64,000 nucleotides of DNA from an uncultured Opitutia bacterium (GCA_903902745.1 CAIUWA010000022.1:1-64000), one strand, 5' to 3'. Shown: positions 35,031-44,230, counted from the first letter of the stretch. Notes: generated by a model from the sequence alone, not told the origin. Translations and numbers: made by a program.

Positions 35031-38000
35031 ATGTATCTTAAGGCGCTCAAGCTTCACGGTTTTAAAAGTTTCGCTGATTCGACGACCCTCCGCTTTGAAC
35101 CGGGCGTCACCGCGGTGGTGGGGCCCAACGGTTGCGGCAAGTCCAACATCGCCGACGCCATCCGCTGGGTGCTCGGCGAGCAGAGCGCCAAGGCCCTGCG
35201 CGGCGGCAAGATGCAGGATGTCATCTTCGAGGGTGTCGACACGCGCCGCGCCGCCCAGTTGTGCGAGGTTTCCCTCCTGCTCACCGAGTGCGAGAAGCAG
35301 CTCGGCAGCGACTTCCACGAGATCGAGATCATGCGCCGCGTCTCGCGCGACGGGCAGAGCGAGTATTTTTTCAACGGCCAGGCCTGCCGCCTGAAGGACA
35401 TCCACCGGCTCTTCATGGACACCGGCATCGGCCGCACGTCCTACTCGATCATGGCGCAGGGCCAGATTGACCAGGTGCTCTCGTCCAAGCCCGAGGAGCG
35501 CCGCGCCGTGTTCGAGGAGGCCGCGGGCATCACGAAGTACAAGAGCCAGCGCCGCGAGGCGATGAACAAGCTCGCCCTGACTGACCAGAATTTGGCGCGC
35601 GTGTCCGACGTGATCGGCGAAGTGGCGCGCCAGATCGGCAGCCTCCGCCGGCAGGCCGCGAAAGCCATGCGCTACAAGCGCCTCAGCCACCGTCTCCGGC
35701 ATCTCAGCCTCGCGGCGAGCGGCTTCCAACACGGGCAGCTCGCGCGCATGCTCGGCGAGCTCGAGGGCCGGGTCGCCGCGCTGCGGGCCCAGGCGGATGC
35801 GCGCCGGGCCAGCCTTGAGGCGCAGCAGGGCACGCTCGACGAAAGGAAAGCCCACCGCAGCCGCCTGCACCAGCGCGTGCAGGACGCGCAGCAGGCGGTC
35901 TTCGACCTGCGCTCGCAAAAGGAAGCAGCCGAGAACGCCGCCAGCCTCGCGCAGATCAAGCGTACTGGCCTGGAGGACCGTCTGACTTCCTCGCGCGACA
36001 ACCTCGGCGAACTGGAGATGCAGCTCCGCGAGGTCACCGCTCAGGTCGACACCGGCGCGCAGGACAAGCAGCTCCAGCTCGGCCTGCTGGGCAGTTCGGA
36101 CGCCGTTTTCCAGCAGCGCAACCGCGATCTCGCGATCGCCGAGGGTGAACTCAGCAAGCTGGAGCAGGAGCTCCATCAGGCGAAGTTCCAGCTGCTGCAG
36201 TTTGAGAGCACCGTCGCGCGGCTGCGCACGGACTGCTCGGGCTACGAGGTCGACCAGAAGACCAGCGCCCACCGCCACGACCTCGTGGCGCAGGAGCTGG
36301 AGGGCGTGCGCGCCCAGCAGGTAACGGCCGCGCAGGTGGCCACGGAACTCAATGCGCGCAGCGAGGCCGCCGTGGGCGAGAAAACCCGGATCAACCAGGA
36401 GGCCGCTGCCGCCCAGCAGGCGATCACGGACCTCACGCGGGAATTCCGCGAGGCGCAGCGCAAGCTTTCGGAAACCGACCGCCAACTCGCGCAACGCAGT
36501 GCCCGGCTCAAGCTGCTCCAGCAGTTGCAGGAACGTTGGGAGGGCTTTGGTGAAGGCGCGAAGGCGGTGCTGCAGGGCCGGCTCGATTCCGCGCTGGCGG
36601 GCAGCAAGGCCGTGCCGGTGATGCACGGGCTCGACGTGAAGCCCGAATTAGGCCGCGCGGTCGAGGCGCTGCTCGGCTCGGCGGCCGAGGCGATCAGCGT
36701 GAGCGATGTCGCCACCGCGAAGCGCATCCTGGCGCAGCTCGAGGGCGAGCAGCTGGGATCGGCGGTGCTGCGGGTGGGGGACTGCGGACTGCCGGCTGGC
36801 CAAGTGGCGAATTTGCCGGCGGGGCTCGTGCCGGCGGCGAGCGCGCTCGGCGCGGTCGACGAAAAACATCCCGCGACCGGTCTGCTGGCGGAATGCTACA
36901 TCGCCGACGACCTCGGTGCGTTCCTGGAATTCTGGCAGGCGAACCCCGGCTTCGGGTTTCTCGCCGTGGCTACGGCCAAGGGCGAGGTGGTTGACCGTCG
37001 CGGGCTGGTCTCCGGCGGATATCAGAGCGCCAAAAAGCAGGCCCACAGCATCGTGCAGCGCGAGATCGACCTGCGCGAGACGGCGAAGGCGCTCGTCGAC
37101 GAGCAGAGGGCGCACGACGAGCAGAAGGCGCAGATCGACGCGATCAGCGTCCGGCTGGCGACGGCGGAGCAGACTTTGGAACAGCGCCGGGCCGACGTGC
37201 TCGCGGCCACGCAGACGTTGGCGTCCGTGCAGGCTGAGCAGCGCAACGCCCAGCGAGCCCTCGAGGAGGTCGTGACCCGGCTCCGCCGCATGGAAGGCGA
37301 ACTCGTCGCCGTGGAACAGGCCCGCAATGAGGCGCATGCGCGCTGGGAAAAGGCCCAGGCCGGGCTGACCGCCGCCGAGACGGCCGCCACCGCGCAACGG
37401 GAGAAAATTTCCAAGCTGGAGACCCGGCTGGAGCAGATCCGCACCGACCGCGACGTGAAGCGCGAGTCGCTCGCGCAGGCCCGCCTCGAGCTGGCCGAGC
37501 GCCGCCAAAAGGTCGAGGTGCTCGACCGCGGCCTGGGCGAGATGGAGAAGCGGCGCCAGCAGCTCATGGAGCTGTTGACGCAACGCCAGCACGAGATTGA
37601 GGTCTGGACCGAGCAAACCGGCGAGCTGGAGCAGGAGTCGTCCGCCCAGCGGGCGCAGGCCGGCCAGATTGCCGGGACGCTGGTTGTCGCCCAGGAGCAG
37701 GTGGAAAAAATCCGCGTCGAGCTGGCGGGGATCGAAAAGGAAATTTCCGGCCTAGAAGCCGCGCAGACCGGGGTGCGCGCGGAGTCCGACGCCGCGCACG
37801 ACGAACTCAGCACGCAGGAAGTCAAACTGGCGGAAAGCCGCCAGCGCACGCAATTCCTCGCCGAGGAGGCCACGCGCGAGTTCCAGACCGATCTGGGGAC
37901 TGTCGATTGGAAGAACCTGCTTTGGCAGGCCGACAGCGAGCCGGAGGGGCTGAAGGCGCTGGATCTGGATGAGGATGAAGGGGAGGACGGGGCGAAGCCA

Positions 38001-38843
38001 GAGGACGGAGGACGGAAGACGGAGGACGGGGGGGCTGAGCCCAAGCGCAGGCGGAAGGCGAAGGGGCCGAAGGGGGAGGCGACGGAGGCCGACCTGGCGG
38101 CGCTGGATGCGACCAAGTGGGATGAGGTGAAGGTGGAGGTCGATGCGCTGCGGCTGCGCCTGAATGGCATGGGCGCCGTGAACCTCGTGGCCATCGAGGA
38201 ATACTCCGATCTCAAGCAGCGGCACGATTTCCTTCAGACCCAGTGCGGCGACCTCACGAGTGCCAAGGCCGACCTGCTCAAGATGATCGATGAGATCAAC
38301 CAGACCTCGCAGAAGCAGTTCGAGGTAACGTTCGAGCAAATCAAAAAGAACTTCGTCTACACCTTCCAGACCCTCTTTGGCGGCGGCCGCGCCGGACTGG
38401 AGCTGGTCCAGGCCGAGGACATCCTGGAAAGCGGCATCGAGATCGTGGCCCAGCCGCCGGGCACCAAGCTGAAGGGCATCTCGCTGCTCTCCGGCGGCCA
38501 GAAGACGCTCACCGCCGTGGCGCTGCTCTTTGCGCTCTACATGGTGAAGCCGTCGCCGTTCTGTCTGCTCGACGAGCTCGACGCGCCGCTGGACGAATCA
38601 AACATCGGCCGCTTCACGGACCTCCTGAAGAAATTTGTGAGCGAGTCGCAGTTCATCATCATCACGCACAACAAGCGGACGGTGGCGGCGGCGGACGCGA
38701 TCTACGGCGTCACGATGGAGGAGCGTGGCGTGTCGAAGACCGTTTCGATGCGCTTCGACCACGAGCGCGGCGAGGCGGAGGTGCAGGCGCCGACGATCGC
38801 CGAGTCTGTTTCCGGCGCGAAGCCGGTCGGCGCGGGGGCGTGA
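35031..38843 (+). CDS. smc: Chromosome segregation protein SMC
   Basis: This 1270-residue condensin ATPase works with ScpA (encoded about 0.8 kb downstream on the other strand) and ScpB (not in the window). The N-terminal head has YLKALKLHGFKSF and Walker A GPNGCGKS (residues 31-38). Two coiled-coil arms flank the hinge (about residues 510-680). The C-terminal head has LLSGGQKTLTAVALLFA (about 1153) and Walker B FCLLDELDAPLDESN (about 1177). It is longer than usual (near 1190) because an acidic then lysine-rich stretch, about residues 980-1026, is inserted before the C-terminal head. The ATG at 35031 matches the conserved start. Confidence 0.97.
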   Translation: MYLKALKLHGFKSFADSTTLRFEPGVTAVVGPNGCGKSNIADAIRWVLGEQSAKALRGGKMQDVIFEGVDTRRAAQLCEVSLLLTECEKQLGSDFHEIEIMRRVSRDGQSEYFFNGQACRLKDIHRLFMDTGIGRTSYSIMAQGQIDQVLSSKPEERRAVFEEAAGITKYKSQRREAMNKLALTDQNLARVSDVIGEVARQIGSLRRQAAKAMRYKRLSHRLRHLSLAASGFQHGQLARMLGELEGRVAALRAQADARRASLEAQQGTLDERKAHRSRLHQRVQDAQQAVFDLRSQKEAAENAASLAQIKRTGLEDRLTSSRDNLGELEMQLREVTAQVDTGAQDKQLQLGLLGSSDAVFQQRNRDLAIAEGELSKLEQELHQAKFQLLQFESTVARLRTDCSGYEVDQKTSAHRHDLVAQELEGVRAQQVTAAQVATELNARSEAAVGEKTRINQEAAAAQQAITDLTREFREAQRKLSETDRQLAQRSARLKLLQQLQERWEGFGEGAKAVLQGRLDSALAGSKAVPVMHGLDVKPELGRAVEALLGSAAEAISVSDVATAKRILAQLEGEQLGSAVLRVGDCGLPAGQVANLPAGLVPAASALGAVDEKHPATGLLAECYIADDLGAFLEFWQANPGFGFLAVATAKGEVVDRRGLVSGGYQSAKKQAHSIVQREIDLRETAKALVDEQRAHDEQKAQIDAISVRLATAEQTLEQRRADVLAATQTLASVQAEQRNAQRALEEVVTRLRRMEGELVAVEQARNEAHARWEKAQAGLTAAETAATAQREKISKLETRLEQIRTDRDVKRESLAQARLELAERRQKVEVLDRGLGEMEKRRQQLMELLTQRQHEIEVWTEQTGELEQESSAQRAQAGQIAGTLVVAQEQVEKIRVELAGIEKEISGLEAAQTGVRAESDAAHDELSTQEVKLAESRQRTQFLAEEATREFQTDLGTVDWKNLLWQADSEPEGLKALDLDEDEGEDGAKPEDGGRKTEDGGAEPKRRRKAKGPKGEATEADLAALDATKWDEVKVEVDALRLRLNGMGAVNLVAIEEYSDLKQRHDFLQTQCGDLTSAKADLLKMIDEINQTSQKQFEVTFEQIKKNFVYTFQTLFGGGRAGLELVQAEDILESGIEIVAQPPGTKLKGISLLSGGQKTLTAVALLFALYMVKPSPFCLLDELDAPLDESNIGRFTDLLKKFVSESQFIIITHNKRTVAAADAIYGVTMEERGVSKTVSMRFDHERGEAEVQAPTIAESVSGAKPVGAGA
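38004..38030 (+). repeat. GGACGGA-type tandem repeat inside smc
   Basis: Iterations of GGACGGAGGACGGAAGAC encode EDGGRKTEDGG in the smc insertion. The 16-mer GACGGAGGACGGAAGA is also present at 31748-31763, outside any gene. A degenerate relative is in glgB at 49409-49432. Confidence 0.6.
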
Positions 38844-38865
38844 GGGTGGGGTGGGTGACTGCGCT

Positions 38866-38912
38866 GTAGGCCACCTCGTTGAGGTGGCAGCCAGGTCAGC
38901 GACTTGGCCTAC
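38866..38912. repeat. REPIN-like repeat, family A copy 3 (intact)
   Basis: GTAG + GCCACCTC-GTT-GAGGTGGC, then AGCCAGGTCAGCGACTTGG + CCTAC. The left hairpin differs from the copy at 26275-26321 at one loop base. It lies between the convergent smc and trxA genes. Confidence 0.85.
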
Positions 38913-38932
38913 AACGGATTCTGTCCGGACAC

Positions 38933-38960
38933 AAAAAAGGCGCGTTACGATTAACGCGCC
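38933..38960 (-). terminator. Rho-independent terminator of trxA
   Basis: On the minus strand GGCGCGTTA-ATCG-TAACGCGCC is a perfect 9-bp stem followed by six T. It lies 20 nt after the trxA stop. Confidence 0.88.
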
Positions 38961-38980
38961 TCTGGATTGATTGGATGTGC

Positions 38981-39307
38981 TCAGACTTTGGCCAGCAGCT
39001 TGTCCTTGAGCGCGGCCTTGGGCATCATGCCGACGATCTGGTCGACCAGCTGGCCGCCCTTGAAGAGCAGCATCGTGGGAATGGCGCGGACCCCGTATTC
39101 GGCGGAGACGGCGTCGTTTTCGTCCACGTTGAGCTTCGCAATGGTCACCTTGCCGTCGAGCTCGACCGCGAGTTCCTCGAGGATAGGGGCGATGGCCTTG
39201 CAGGGCCCGCACCAGGGCGCCCAGAAATCAACGAGCAACGGCGTGGCCGAGCTCGCAATGGCGCTTTTGAACGTGTCTGTGGTCAGGTTGGCAATTTTGG
39301 CGGACAT
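38981..39307 (-). CDS. trxA: Thioredoxin
   Basis: This 108-residue cytosolic disulfide reductase has the redox motif WCGPC (Cys33, Cys36) in the context VDFWAPWCGPCKAIAPIL. The cis-proline loop is VRAIPTMLLFKGG, and the C-terminal helix follows VDQIVGMMPKA. Length and motifs are those of Trx1. It is the last gene of scpA-ORF-trxA on the minus strand, 49 nt after the preceding gene, and has its own terminator. Confidence 0.97.
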   Translation of the reverse strand: MSAKIANLTTDTFKSAIASSATPLLVDFWAPWCGPCKAIAPILEELAVELDGKVTIAKLNVDENDAVSAEYGVRAIPTMLLFKGGQLVDQIVGMMPKAALKDKLLAKV

Positions 39308-39356
39308 AGGTTTGTGCGAATAGGAAAATCAGGCGGGGAGAAAACGCAAACGGCGT

Positions 39357-39626
39357 TCAGTGTGGCGTCGATTTCTGGAGGATCTCCTCCAACTCGCGCG
39401 GGTCGACGGTTTCGAGTCGCTTGTCGCGGCGCTTCAATTCCTCGAAGGTCTTGAGCACGGTCTCGGTCATGTGCTCGTGCCGTTCCTGCGAGCCGCCGAC
39501 GAGCAGGAACTGGTCCCCCGAGGTGACGCGCTTGTGGCCGTCGTCGTGGTCGAAGGCGAGGCCCAGCAGGCCGGCCTTGCCCTTGGGCTGGCGCTTGCGG
39601 TTGGGCTTGGTGGGTTTGCTGCTCAC
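39357..39626 (-). CDS. Small hypothetical protein coupled to scpA
   Basis: This 89-residue protein of unknown function has a very basic N-terminus (SSKPTKPNRKRQPKGKAG). A short beta-like stretch GDQFLLVGGSQERHEHMTET and a C-terminal helix rich in Glu/Lys/Arg (TFEELKRRDKRLETVDPREL) follow. The GTG start overlaps the scpA TGA (GTGA), so it is very likely translated with scpA. No family recognised. The charged composition would fit a nucleic-acid or protein-binding accessory factor, which is only a guess. Confidence 0.75.
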   Translation of the reverse strand: MSSKPTKPNRKRQPKGKAGLLGLAFDHDDGHKRVTSGDQFLLVGGSQERHEHMTETVLKTFEELKRRDKRLETVDPRELEEILQKSTPH

Positions 39627-40402
39627 ACCGACAACGTGTCCGGGTTGTCCGCCGTTTCAAGTGGGATTTCGTCCACCACGGTGCAGACGATGTCCGCGAA
39701 GTTGTCGTCCTGCCGCAGCTGCAGGCGCCGCAGGCGGGTGAGCTCGAGCACCGCGAGGAAGGTGGCCACCAGCTTGCGCAGGGTGACCCGCTCCGTGAAC
39801 AGCTGGGAGAAGACAAAGGACTTTTCCGTCTGCGCGCGCGCCAGCAGCCATTCCATCTGGTCGGCGACGGTCACCTGCTCGTCGTGGATCTCGCCGACGA
39901 TGAGCTTCTCGGCGAGGCGGCGCAGCACGAGGTTGAAGGTGTGCCAGAGCTCGATGCGGTCGACGCTCTTCAGCGGCCGCTCGAGCGGGTCGACGGACAG
40001 CGACGAGACGTAGCGCTCCATCAGGTCCTGCCGCAGCGTGATGAGGTCGCGCAGGCCGGCGGAGGCCTCCTTGAATTTCTTGTACTGCAGGAGCTGGTGG
40101 ACGAGTTCCCAGCGCGGATCCATTTCCTCGTCGTCGGCGTTGAGATCGATGGCGGCGAGGCCCTTGGGGAGGAGCATGCGGCTTTTGATCTCCATCAACG
40201 TGGCCGCCATCACGAAAAACTCGCCGGCGAGGTCGAGGTCGAGCTGCTGCATCGCATGCAGGGCGTCGATGTATTGCCGCGTGACCGACTCGATCGGGAT
40301 GTCGTAGATATCCAGCTCGTTCTTGCGGATGAGGAAGAGCAGGAGGTCGAGCGGGCCTTCAAAGACCTGGAGCTTGATGCGATAGTCGGAGTCGGGAACC
40401 AC
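39623..40402 (-). CDS. scpA: Segregation and condensation protein ScpA
   Basis: This 259-residue kleisin closes the SMC ring. The family start is YRIKLQVFEGPLDLLLFLIR, followed by ELDIYDIPIESVTRQYIDAL and AGEFFVMAATLMEIKSRMLL. The C-terminal winged helix covers VTLRKLVATFLAVLELTRL, which contacts the SMC head. A GTG start is used. scpB, which commonly follows scpA, is not here; a small unknown gene occupies that place. smc lies nearby in convergent orientation. Confidence 0.95.
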   Translation of the reverse strand: MVPDSDYRIKLQVFEGPLDLLLFLIRKNELDIYDIPIESVTRQYIDALHAMQQLDLDLAGEFFVMAATLMEIKSRMLLPKGLAAIDLNADDEEMDPRWELVHQLLQYKKFKEASAGLRDLITLRQDLMERYVSSLSVDPLERPLKSVDRIELWHTFNLVLRRLAEKLIVGEIHDEQVTVADQMEWLLARAQTEKSFVFSQLFTERVTLRKLVATFLAVLELTRLRRLQLRQDDNFADIVCTVVDEIPLETADNPDTLSV

Positions 40403-40469
40403 GATGCCGGAATGCTTGGGCGCCGTTTAAACGCGGCAATGGAAAAATGAAACCGGTCCGGCGGAAGGT

Positions 40470-40553
40470 CTCACGCGAAGGCGCGAAGCCGGCAAATTAT
40501 CAAGGGCCGGCGGAATTTCTGCCAGTCTTCGCGAGCTTCGCACCCTCGCGTGG
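40470..40553. repeat. Intergenic palindrome, family F copy 4
   Basis: The arms TCACGCGAAGGCGCGAAGC and GCGAGCTTCGCACCCTCGCG pair imperfectly. The sequence resembles the perfect element at 44140-44230. It lies between scpA and the rRNA methyltransferase gene. Confidence 0.65.
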
Positions 40554-40587
40554 AATATTCCGGGGACTGGGGTGACGAAGCCGGAAT

Positions 40588-41799
40588 CTACCTTCGGCGA
40601 AGCGAGGCCACGAAGAACCCGTCCGTGTTGTGCCGGGCGGGGAGGATGGCGAATCCGCCGGCGTGCGGGGCAAAGCCAAACGTCCGGGCGAAGGGCTCCG
40701 GGCTGAATCCGGGGTGCTGCGTGAGAAAGGCCGTGACGACATCTTCGTTTTCCATGCGGCTGAGCGAGCAGGTGGCATAGATGAGCCGGCCGCCGGGGCG
40801 AACGAGTGCGGCGGATTGCGCCAGCAGTCCGAGCTGGACTCCGGCCGCGTGGGTGATCTGGCCGGGAGTCGTGGTCCACTTGAGATGCGGCGAGCGCCGC
40901 CAGGTGCCGGAGCCCGTGCAGGGGGCGTCCACCAGCACGCCATCGTAGAGCTCCGTGGCCGGCCCGGCCAGGACGGCAATGTTGGCCAGGCCGGCCCGGG
41001 TGGCGCGGATTTCCAGTTCACGCAGGGCTGCCGGCCGGATGTCGGTGGCAGCAACGTGACCGCGGGGCCCGAGCAGGCCGGCGAGTTGGAGCGTCTTTCC
41101 GCCGGCGCCGGCGCAGGCATCCAGCCACCGGTCTCCGGGCGCGATGCCAACCGACTCCAGGATGAGCTGGGAGCCGAGATCCTGGACCTCGATCAGACCC
41201 TGAAGCCAGGACTTGGTCCGGGTCACATCGGCCTCGGTGAGAAGTTCGACCGCGCTAGGAAGCAGCTCTGAGCGCCGGAAGGCCCAGCCGGCGGCGGTGA
41301 ACTCGGCGAGCACCGAGGCGATGGCCGCGGCATCGGTGGCTTGCAGGCGCAGCCAGAGCGAGGCGCGGGAATGCAGGGCGTCGAGCTCAGCAGGCTGGGC
41401 TGCCTCGGGACAGTGACGCACGACCCACTCGGGCAAAAGGGCGGGGAGGTTCGCCTGCAGGTGGGCGGCCTTGGCAGCGACGGACGCCGGGCAGGGGGGC
41501 CAGTCCCGGACGAGTTCGGCGCGGTAAGCGCGAGTCGCGGGCAGGTCGGCCGCCAGCCAGGCGACCGATTGAGCGGCCCGGTCGGGATCGCTGTCGAGCA
41601 AGGGATCGACCCACGGCAGATAGCGGAGGGTCGTATAGAGCAGTTCGCGGTAGAGGCGGCGATCCCGCGAACCGAAGGCCCGGTTGGCGGCGAACAACTC
41701 CTGAATGCGCCCGGGCAGGTTCTGGTCGCGGCGCCAATGCGGGCGCAGAGCGGCCACGAGGCGGAGGAAGATTTTCTGCTGGCTGCTGGCGAGGCTCAT
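40588..41799 (-). CDS. RsmB/NOP family RNA (cytosine-C5) methyltransferase
   Basis: This 403-residue SAM-dependent enzyme probably makes m5C in 16S rRNA (RsmB-like). An N-terminal NusB-like helical region (about residues 1-150, with RRLYRELLYTTLRYLPWVDP) precedes the catalytic domain. The SAM motif I is WLDACAGAGGKTLQLAGLLG. Motif IV has the release cysteine in VDAPCTGSGTWRR, and motif VI the nucleophilic cysteine in YATCSLSRMENEDVV. The order and both cysteines are intact. It stands alone, 113 nt downstream of the LptD-like gene end, same strand. Confidence 0.92.
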   Translation of the reverse strand: MSLASSQQKIFLRLVAALRPHWRRDQNLPGRIQELFAANRAFGSRDRRLYRELLYTTLRYLPWVDPLLDSDPDRAAQSVAWLAADLPATRAYRAELVRDWPPCPASVAAKAAHLQANLPALLPEWVVRHCPEAAQPAELDALHSRASLWLRLQATDAAAIASVLAEFTAAGWAFRRSELLPSAVELLTEADVTRTKSWLQGLIEVQDLGSQLILESVGIAPGDRWLDACAGAGGKTLQLAGLLGPRGHVAATDIRPAALRELEIRATRAGLANIAVLAGPATELYDGVLVDAPCTGSGTWRRSPHLKWTTTPGQITHAAGVQLGLLAQSAALVRPGGRLIYATCSLSRMENEDVVTAFLTQHPGFSPEPFARTFGFAPHAGGFAILPARHNTDGFFVASLRRR

Positions 41800-41912
41800 G
41801 CAACGAAGTGCAGGGGAGGAATGGCGGGTGCGATGATAAAACCGGAGGCGGGGGCGGCACTTGAACTCAGCCCGGTTGGCCCTGCTGCCGAAATTGCGCG
41901 CATGCGGGCGCC

Positions 41913-43991
41913 TCAGAACCCGATCGCCTCGATCTGCACGTTGAAGCCGAAGTGGCCTTCGCGGCGCGGGCCGTCGTAGAGGCTGACGGTATAGCTGAGG
42001 CGCCAGGTGTTGCCGAGGTTCTGGCGCAGCCCGAAGGCCTGCTCGACGAAGCGCCGGCGGCGCGCGTCGTAGTGCAGGCGGCCGACCGCCTCATAGACCT
42101 CGTTGAGCCGCGCCGTGGCGTCGAGGGCGTATTCCTCGGTGTCGGCGCGGAGGTAGTGGCTGGCAAAGCGCACCGACCACGCGTCGCCGTCGTGGAGCGT
42201 GAGGCTGGAATTGAACTGGCGCAGCGCCGGGGTCTGGGGCACGAAGCTTTCATAGACGCCCAGCCGCAGCCACGACGCGGGCATGAGGGCCAGCTCGGTG
42301 TGAATCTCCGAGACATCGCGCTCGCCCGGCTCCTGATGGAAGCGCAGGTCGGCGGCGGCGTTGAAGACGAGGAGATCGCGCGAGCCGTAGACGGGGTCGC
42401 GCGTCTGCAGGATGTTGTCGAGGCCGAGGCGCAGGGTGTTGAGCTCGTGCAGGTCGTCGATGTTGCGGGTCACGCCAAGGCCCAGCGGGGGCAGGGTGGT
42501 GGCGAACACGTCGCGGTCGATGAGCGGGATGTGGCGGCGGCCCTGGCCGCCCTCGGGAATATAACGGTAGCCCAGGATGGGAGTGAAGAGGTGGCGCAGG
42601 CCGTCGATCTTCCACTGCTCGTTCTTGTAATCGAAAGTCCCGCTGGAGCGCAGCTCGGCGTCGAAGCCGAGCTCGCCGAGGGCGCGCGTGTAGTTGCCGT
42701 TGATGGGCGCACCGGCGGTGTTCGCGTAGTGGGTGATCCGCCCACCGGCGACGGGGGTGAAGCTCAGCCACTCGGCCGGGGCGAACGGCCGCGTGAGGGC
42801 GTAGTAGGCGTCGAGCCGGTCGCTGCGCAGCGTCGGCCCGCCCGCCGGCGGATCATCGCGGAGGAGGGCGGCGCCACCATGGAACTGTTCATAAAAGCCG
42901 CCGCCGACGGCGAGCGGCAGCAGGTCAAAATTCAGCTCGGGCAGGCGCTGTTGCACGAGTTGGAAGCTGTTTGGCTGGAGCCGGGTGAAAAACGACAGCA
43001 CGTAGTTTTTCCCCGTGTAGGTGGCTTCCGCGAAGGTGTCGGGCTGCTGGACATTGAAGAACGCGCCCGGGCGGAAATCGCGGAGAATTTCGGAATCCTT
43101 CCAATAGTTGAGCTGGGCGGCGAGGGTCAGATGCTCGTCGAGTTGCTGGCGGTGGGCCAATTCCACGTAGCCGCGGTTCTCCGGGACAGGCCGTCCGAGC
43201 ACGTCGGTCAGCTTGTTGCCGTGGTCGTTGATGAAGCCGGAGTGGAAGGTGCCGTTGAGCCGGTCGGGATCGTCGGGCGAGGAGTAGTCGCCCGAGGGGC
43301 CGAACATCACGCCGCGCGAGGAGTAGAGCCCGAGGTCGCCGCCGAGTTTCCAGCCGGGTGCCACGGGCACATGCACACCCGTCCGGATGTAGGCGCCGAG
43401 CGACGAGCGGTAGCCGGCGAGGAGCGAGACATAGGAAAGGAATGGCTCGTGGAGGCCCTGCTCGAAATGCGGCAGCTTGATGCCCAGGGCGGAGCCGATG
43501 CCGATGCTGGCCTGCTCGGCGCGGAGCTTTTTGCCGGGTGCGTAGATGATCCGGGCGGCGCTGAGGGTGGGTTGCCACGGGCCGGGCTCGCCATACGTGG
43601 CGGTGGCATGTTCCACGACGACCTCGCTGGCCGTGCCGGCGGCCGAAGCGCCCTCGACATAAATGGGGTAGGAGCCGACGCGGATGCGTTCGGCCGTGAA
43701 CGTGCCGTCGAGCTGGTGATAAACCAGCTTGGCCGCCAGCAGGCGGTCGGTGCCCCGCGTTAAAACCACGTGCCCGGAGACGGTCGCGACACCCGTGGCC
43801 TGATTGTAGAGGCCCTGGTCCGCGGTGATCAGAAAGGTGCCGTCGCCCAGGCGAAGGTGGCCCGTCAGGGTCATTTCATTGGTCCGGCCATCGATCACCT
43901 GCCTGTCGGCCTCAAAGGTGGTCAGGGGCGCCCGGCTGGCCGCCAGGCAAAAGGTGCAGGTGGAAAGAAAGAGGAGAAGTCGGCGAACCAC
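41913..43991 (-). CDS. lptD: LPS-assembly protein LptD-like outer-membrane protein
   Basis: This protein of about 692 residues has a signal peptide (RRLLLFLSTCTFCLAASRAP). An N-terminal OstA-type beta-jellyroll (about residues 30-140) has FEADRQVIDGRTNEMTLTGH and YNQATGVATVSGHVVLTRG. A long C-terminal beta-barrel ends in GFNVQIEAIGF, with a terminal aromatic. This is the LptD plan, inserting lipopolysaccharide at the surface, although the usual LptD cysteine pairs are not obvious. The frame stays open upstream to 44081 (a 722-residue form). I favour a GTG at 43991 because it begins the signal peptide and avoids repeat-derived sequence. No Shine-Dalgarno helps the choice. Confidence 0.75.
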   Translation of the reverse strand: MVRRLLLFLSTCTFCLAASRAPLTTFEADRQVIDGRTNEMTLTGHLRLGDGTFLITADQGLYNQATGVATVSGHVVLTRGTDRLLAAKLVYHQLDGTFTAERIRVGSYPIYVEGASAAGTASEVVVEHATATYGEPGPWQPTLSAARIIYAPGKKLRAEQASIGIGSALGIKLPHFEQGLHEPFLSYVSLLAGYRSSLGAYIRTGVHVPVAPGWKLGGDLGLYSSRGVMFGPSGDYSSPDDPDRLNGTFHSGFINDHGNKLTDVLGRPVPENRGYVELAHRQQLDEHLTLAAQLNYWKDSEILRDFRPGAFFNVQQPDTFAEATYTGKNYVLSFFTRLQPNSFQLVQQRLPELNFDLLPLAVGGGFYEQFHGGAALLRDDPPAGGPTLRSDRLDAYYALTRPFAPAEWLSFTPVAGGRITHYANTAGAPINGNYTRALGELGFDAELRSSGTFDYKNEQWKIDGLRHLFTPILGYRYIPEGGQGRRHIPLIDRDVFATTLPPLGLGVTRNIDDLHELNTLRLGLDNILQTRDPVYGSRDLLVFNAAADLRFHQEPGERDVSEIHTELALMPASWLRLGVYESFVPQTPALRQFNSSLTLHDGDAWSVRFASHYLRADTEEYALDATARLNEVYEAVGRLHYDARRRRFVEQAFGLRQNLGNTWRLSYTVSLYDGPRREGHFGFNVQIEAIGF

Positions 43992-44042
43992 GTTGCGCAG
44001 CAAAGGCGCCGCGTTGCGCCTGCGCAAGCTCCCAACGAAGCG

Positions 44043-44102
44043 GTTGCCACCACTCACAGATTTTTTGCCACAAAAGGGCACGAAATGACACGAAAACGAT
44101 CC
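44043..44102. repeat. Half-element with CACAAAAGGGCACGAAA
   Basis: GCCACAAAAGGGCACGAAAT and GACACGAAAA follow the same ACxCGAA/GCxCAAA style as the arms of the palindromic families, but without a matching second arm. It lies just upstream of the preferred LptD start. Confidence 0.35.
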
Positions 44103-44139
44103 CGACGCCCTCCCGGGTAGAGTGAACTATTTCAATCTT

Positions 44140-44230
44140 GTTTCACGCGAAGCCGCGAAGCTCGCGAAGTCAGTCGGGCTTGGCTTCGATCCCAATAAAA
44201 CTTCGCGAGCTTCGCGGCTTCGCGTGAAAC
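44140..44230. repeat. Perfect 30-bp inverted repeat, family F copy 5
   Basis: Positions 44140-44169 and 44201-44230 are exact reverse complements over 30 bp, separated by 31 nt. The arms begin GTTTCACGCGAAG and end CTTCGCGTGAAAC. It sits in the divergent control region between lptD and ppc. Confidence 0.95.
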
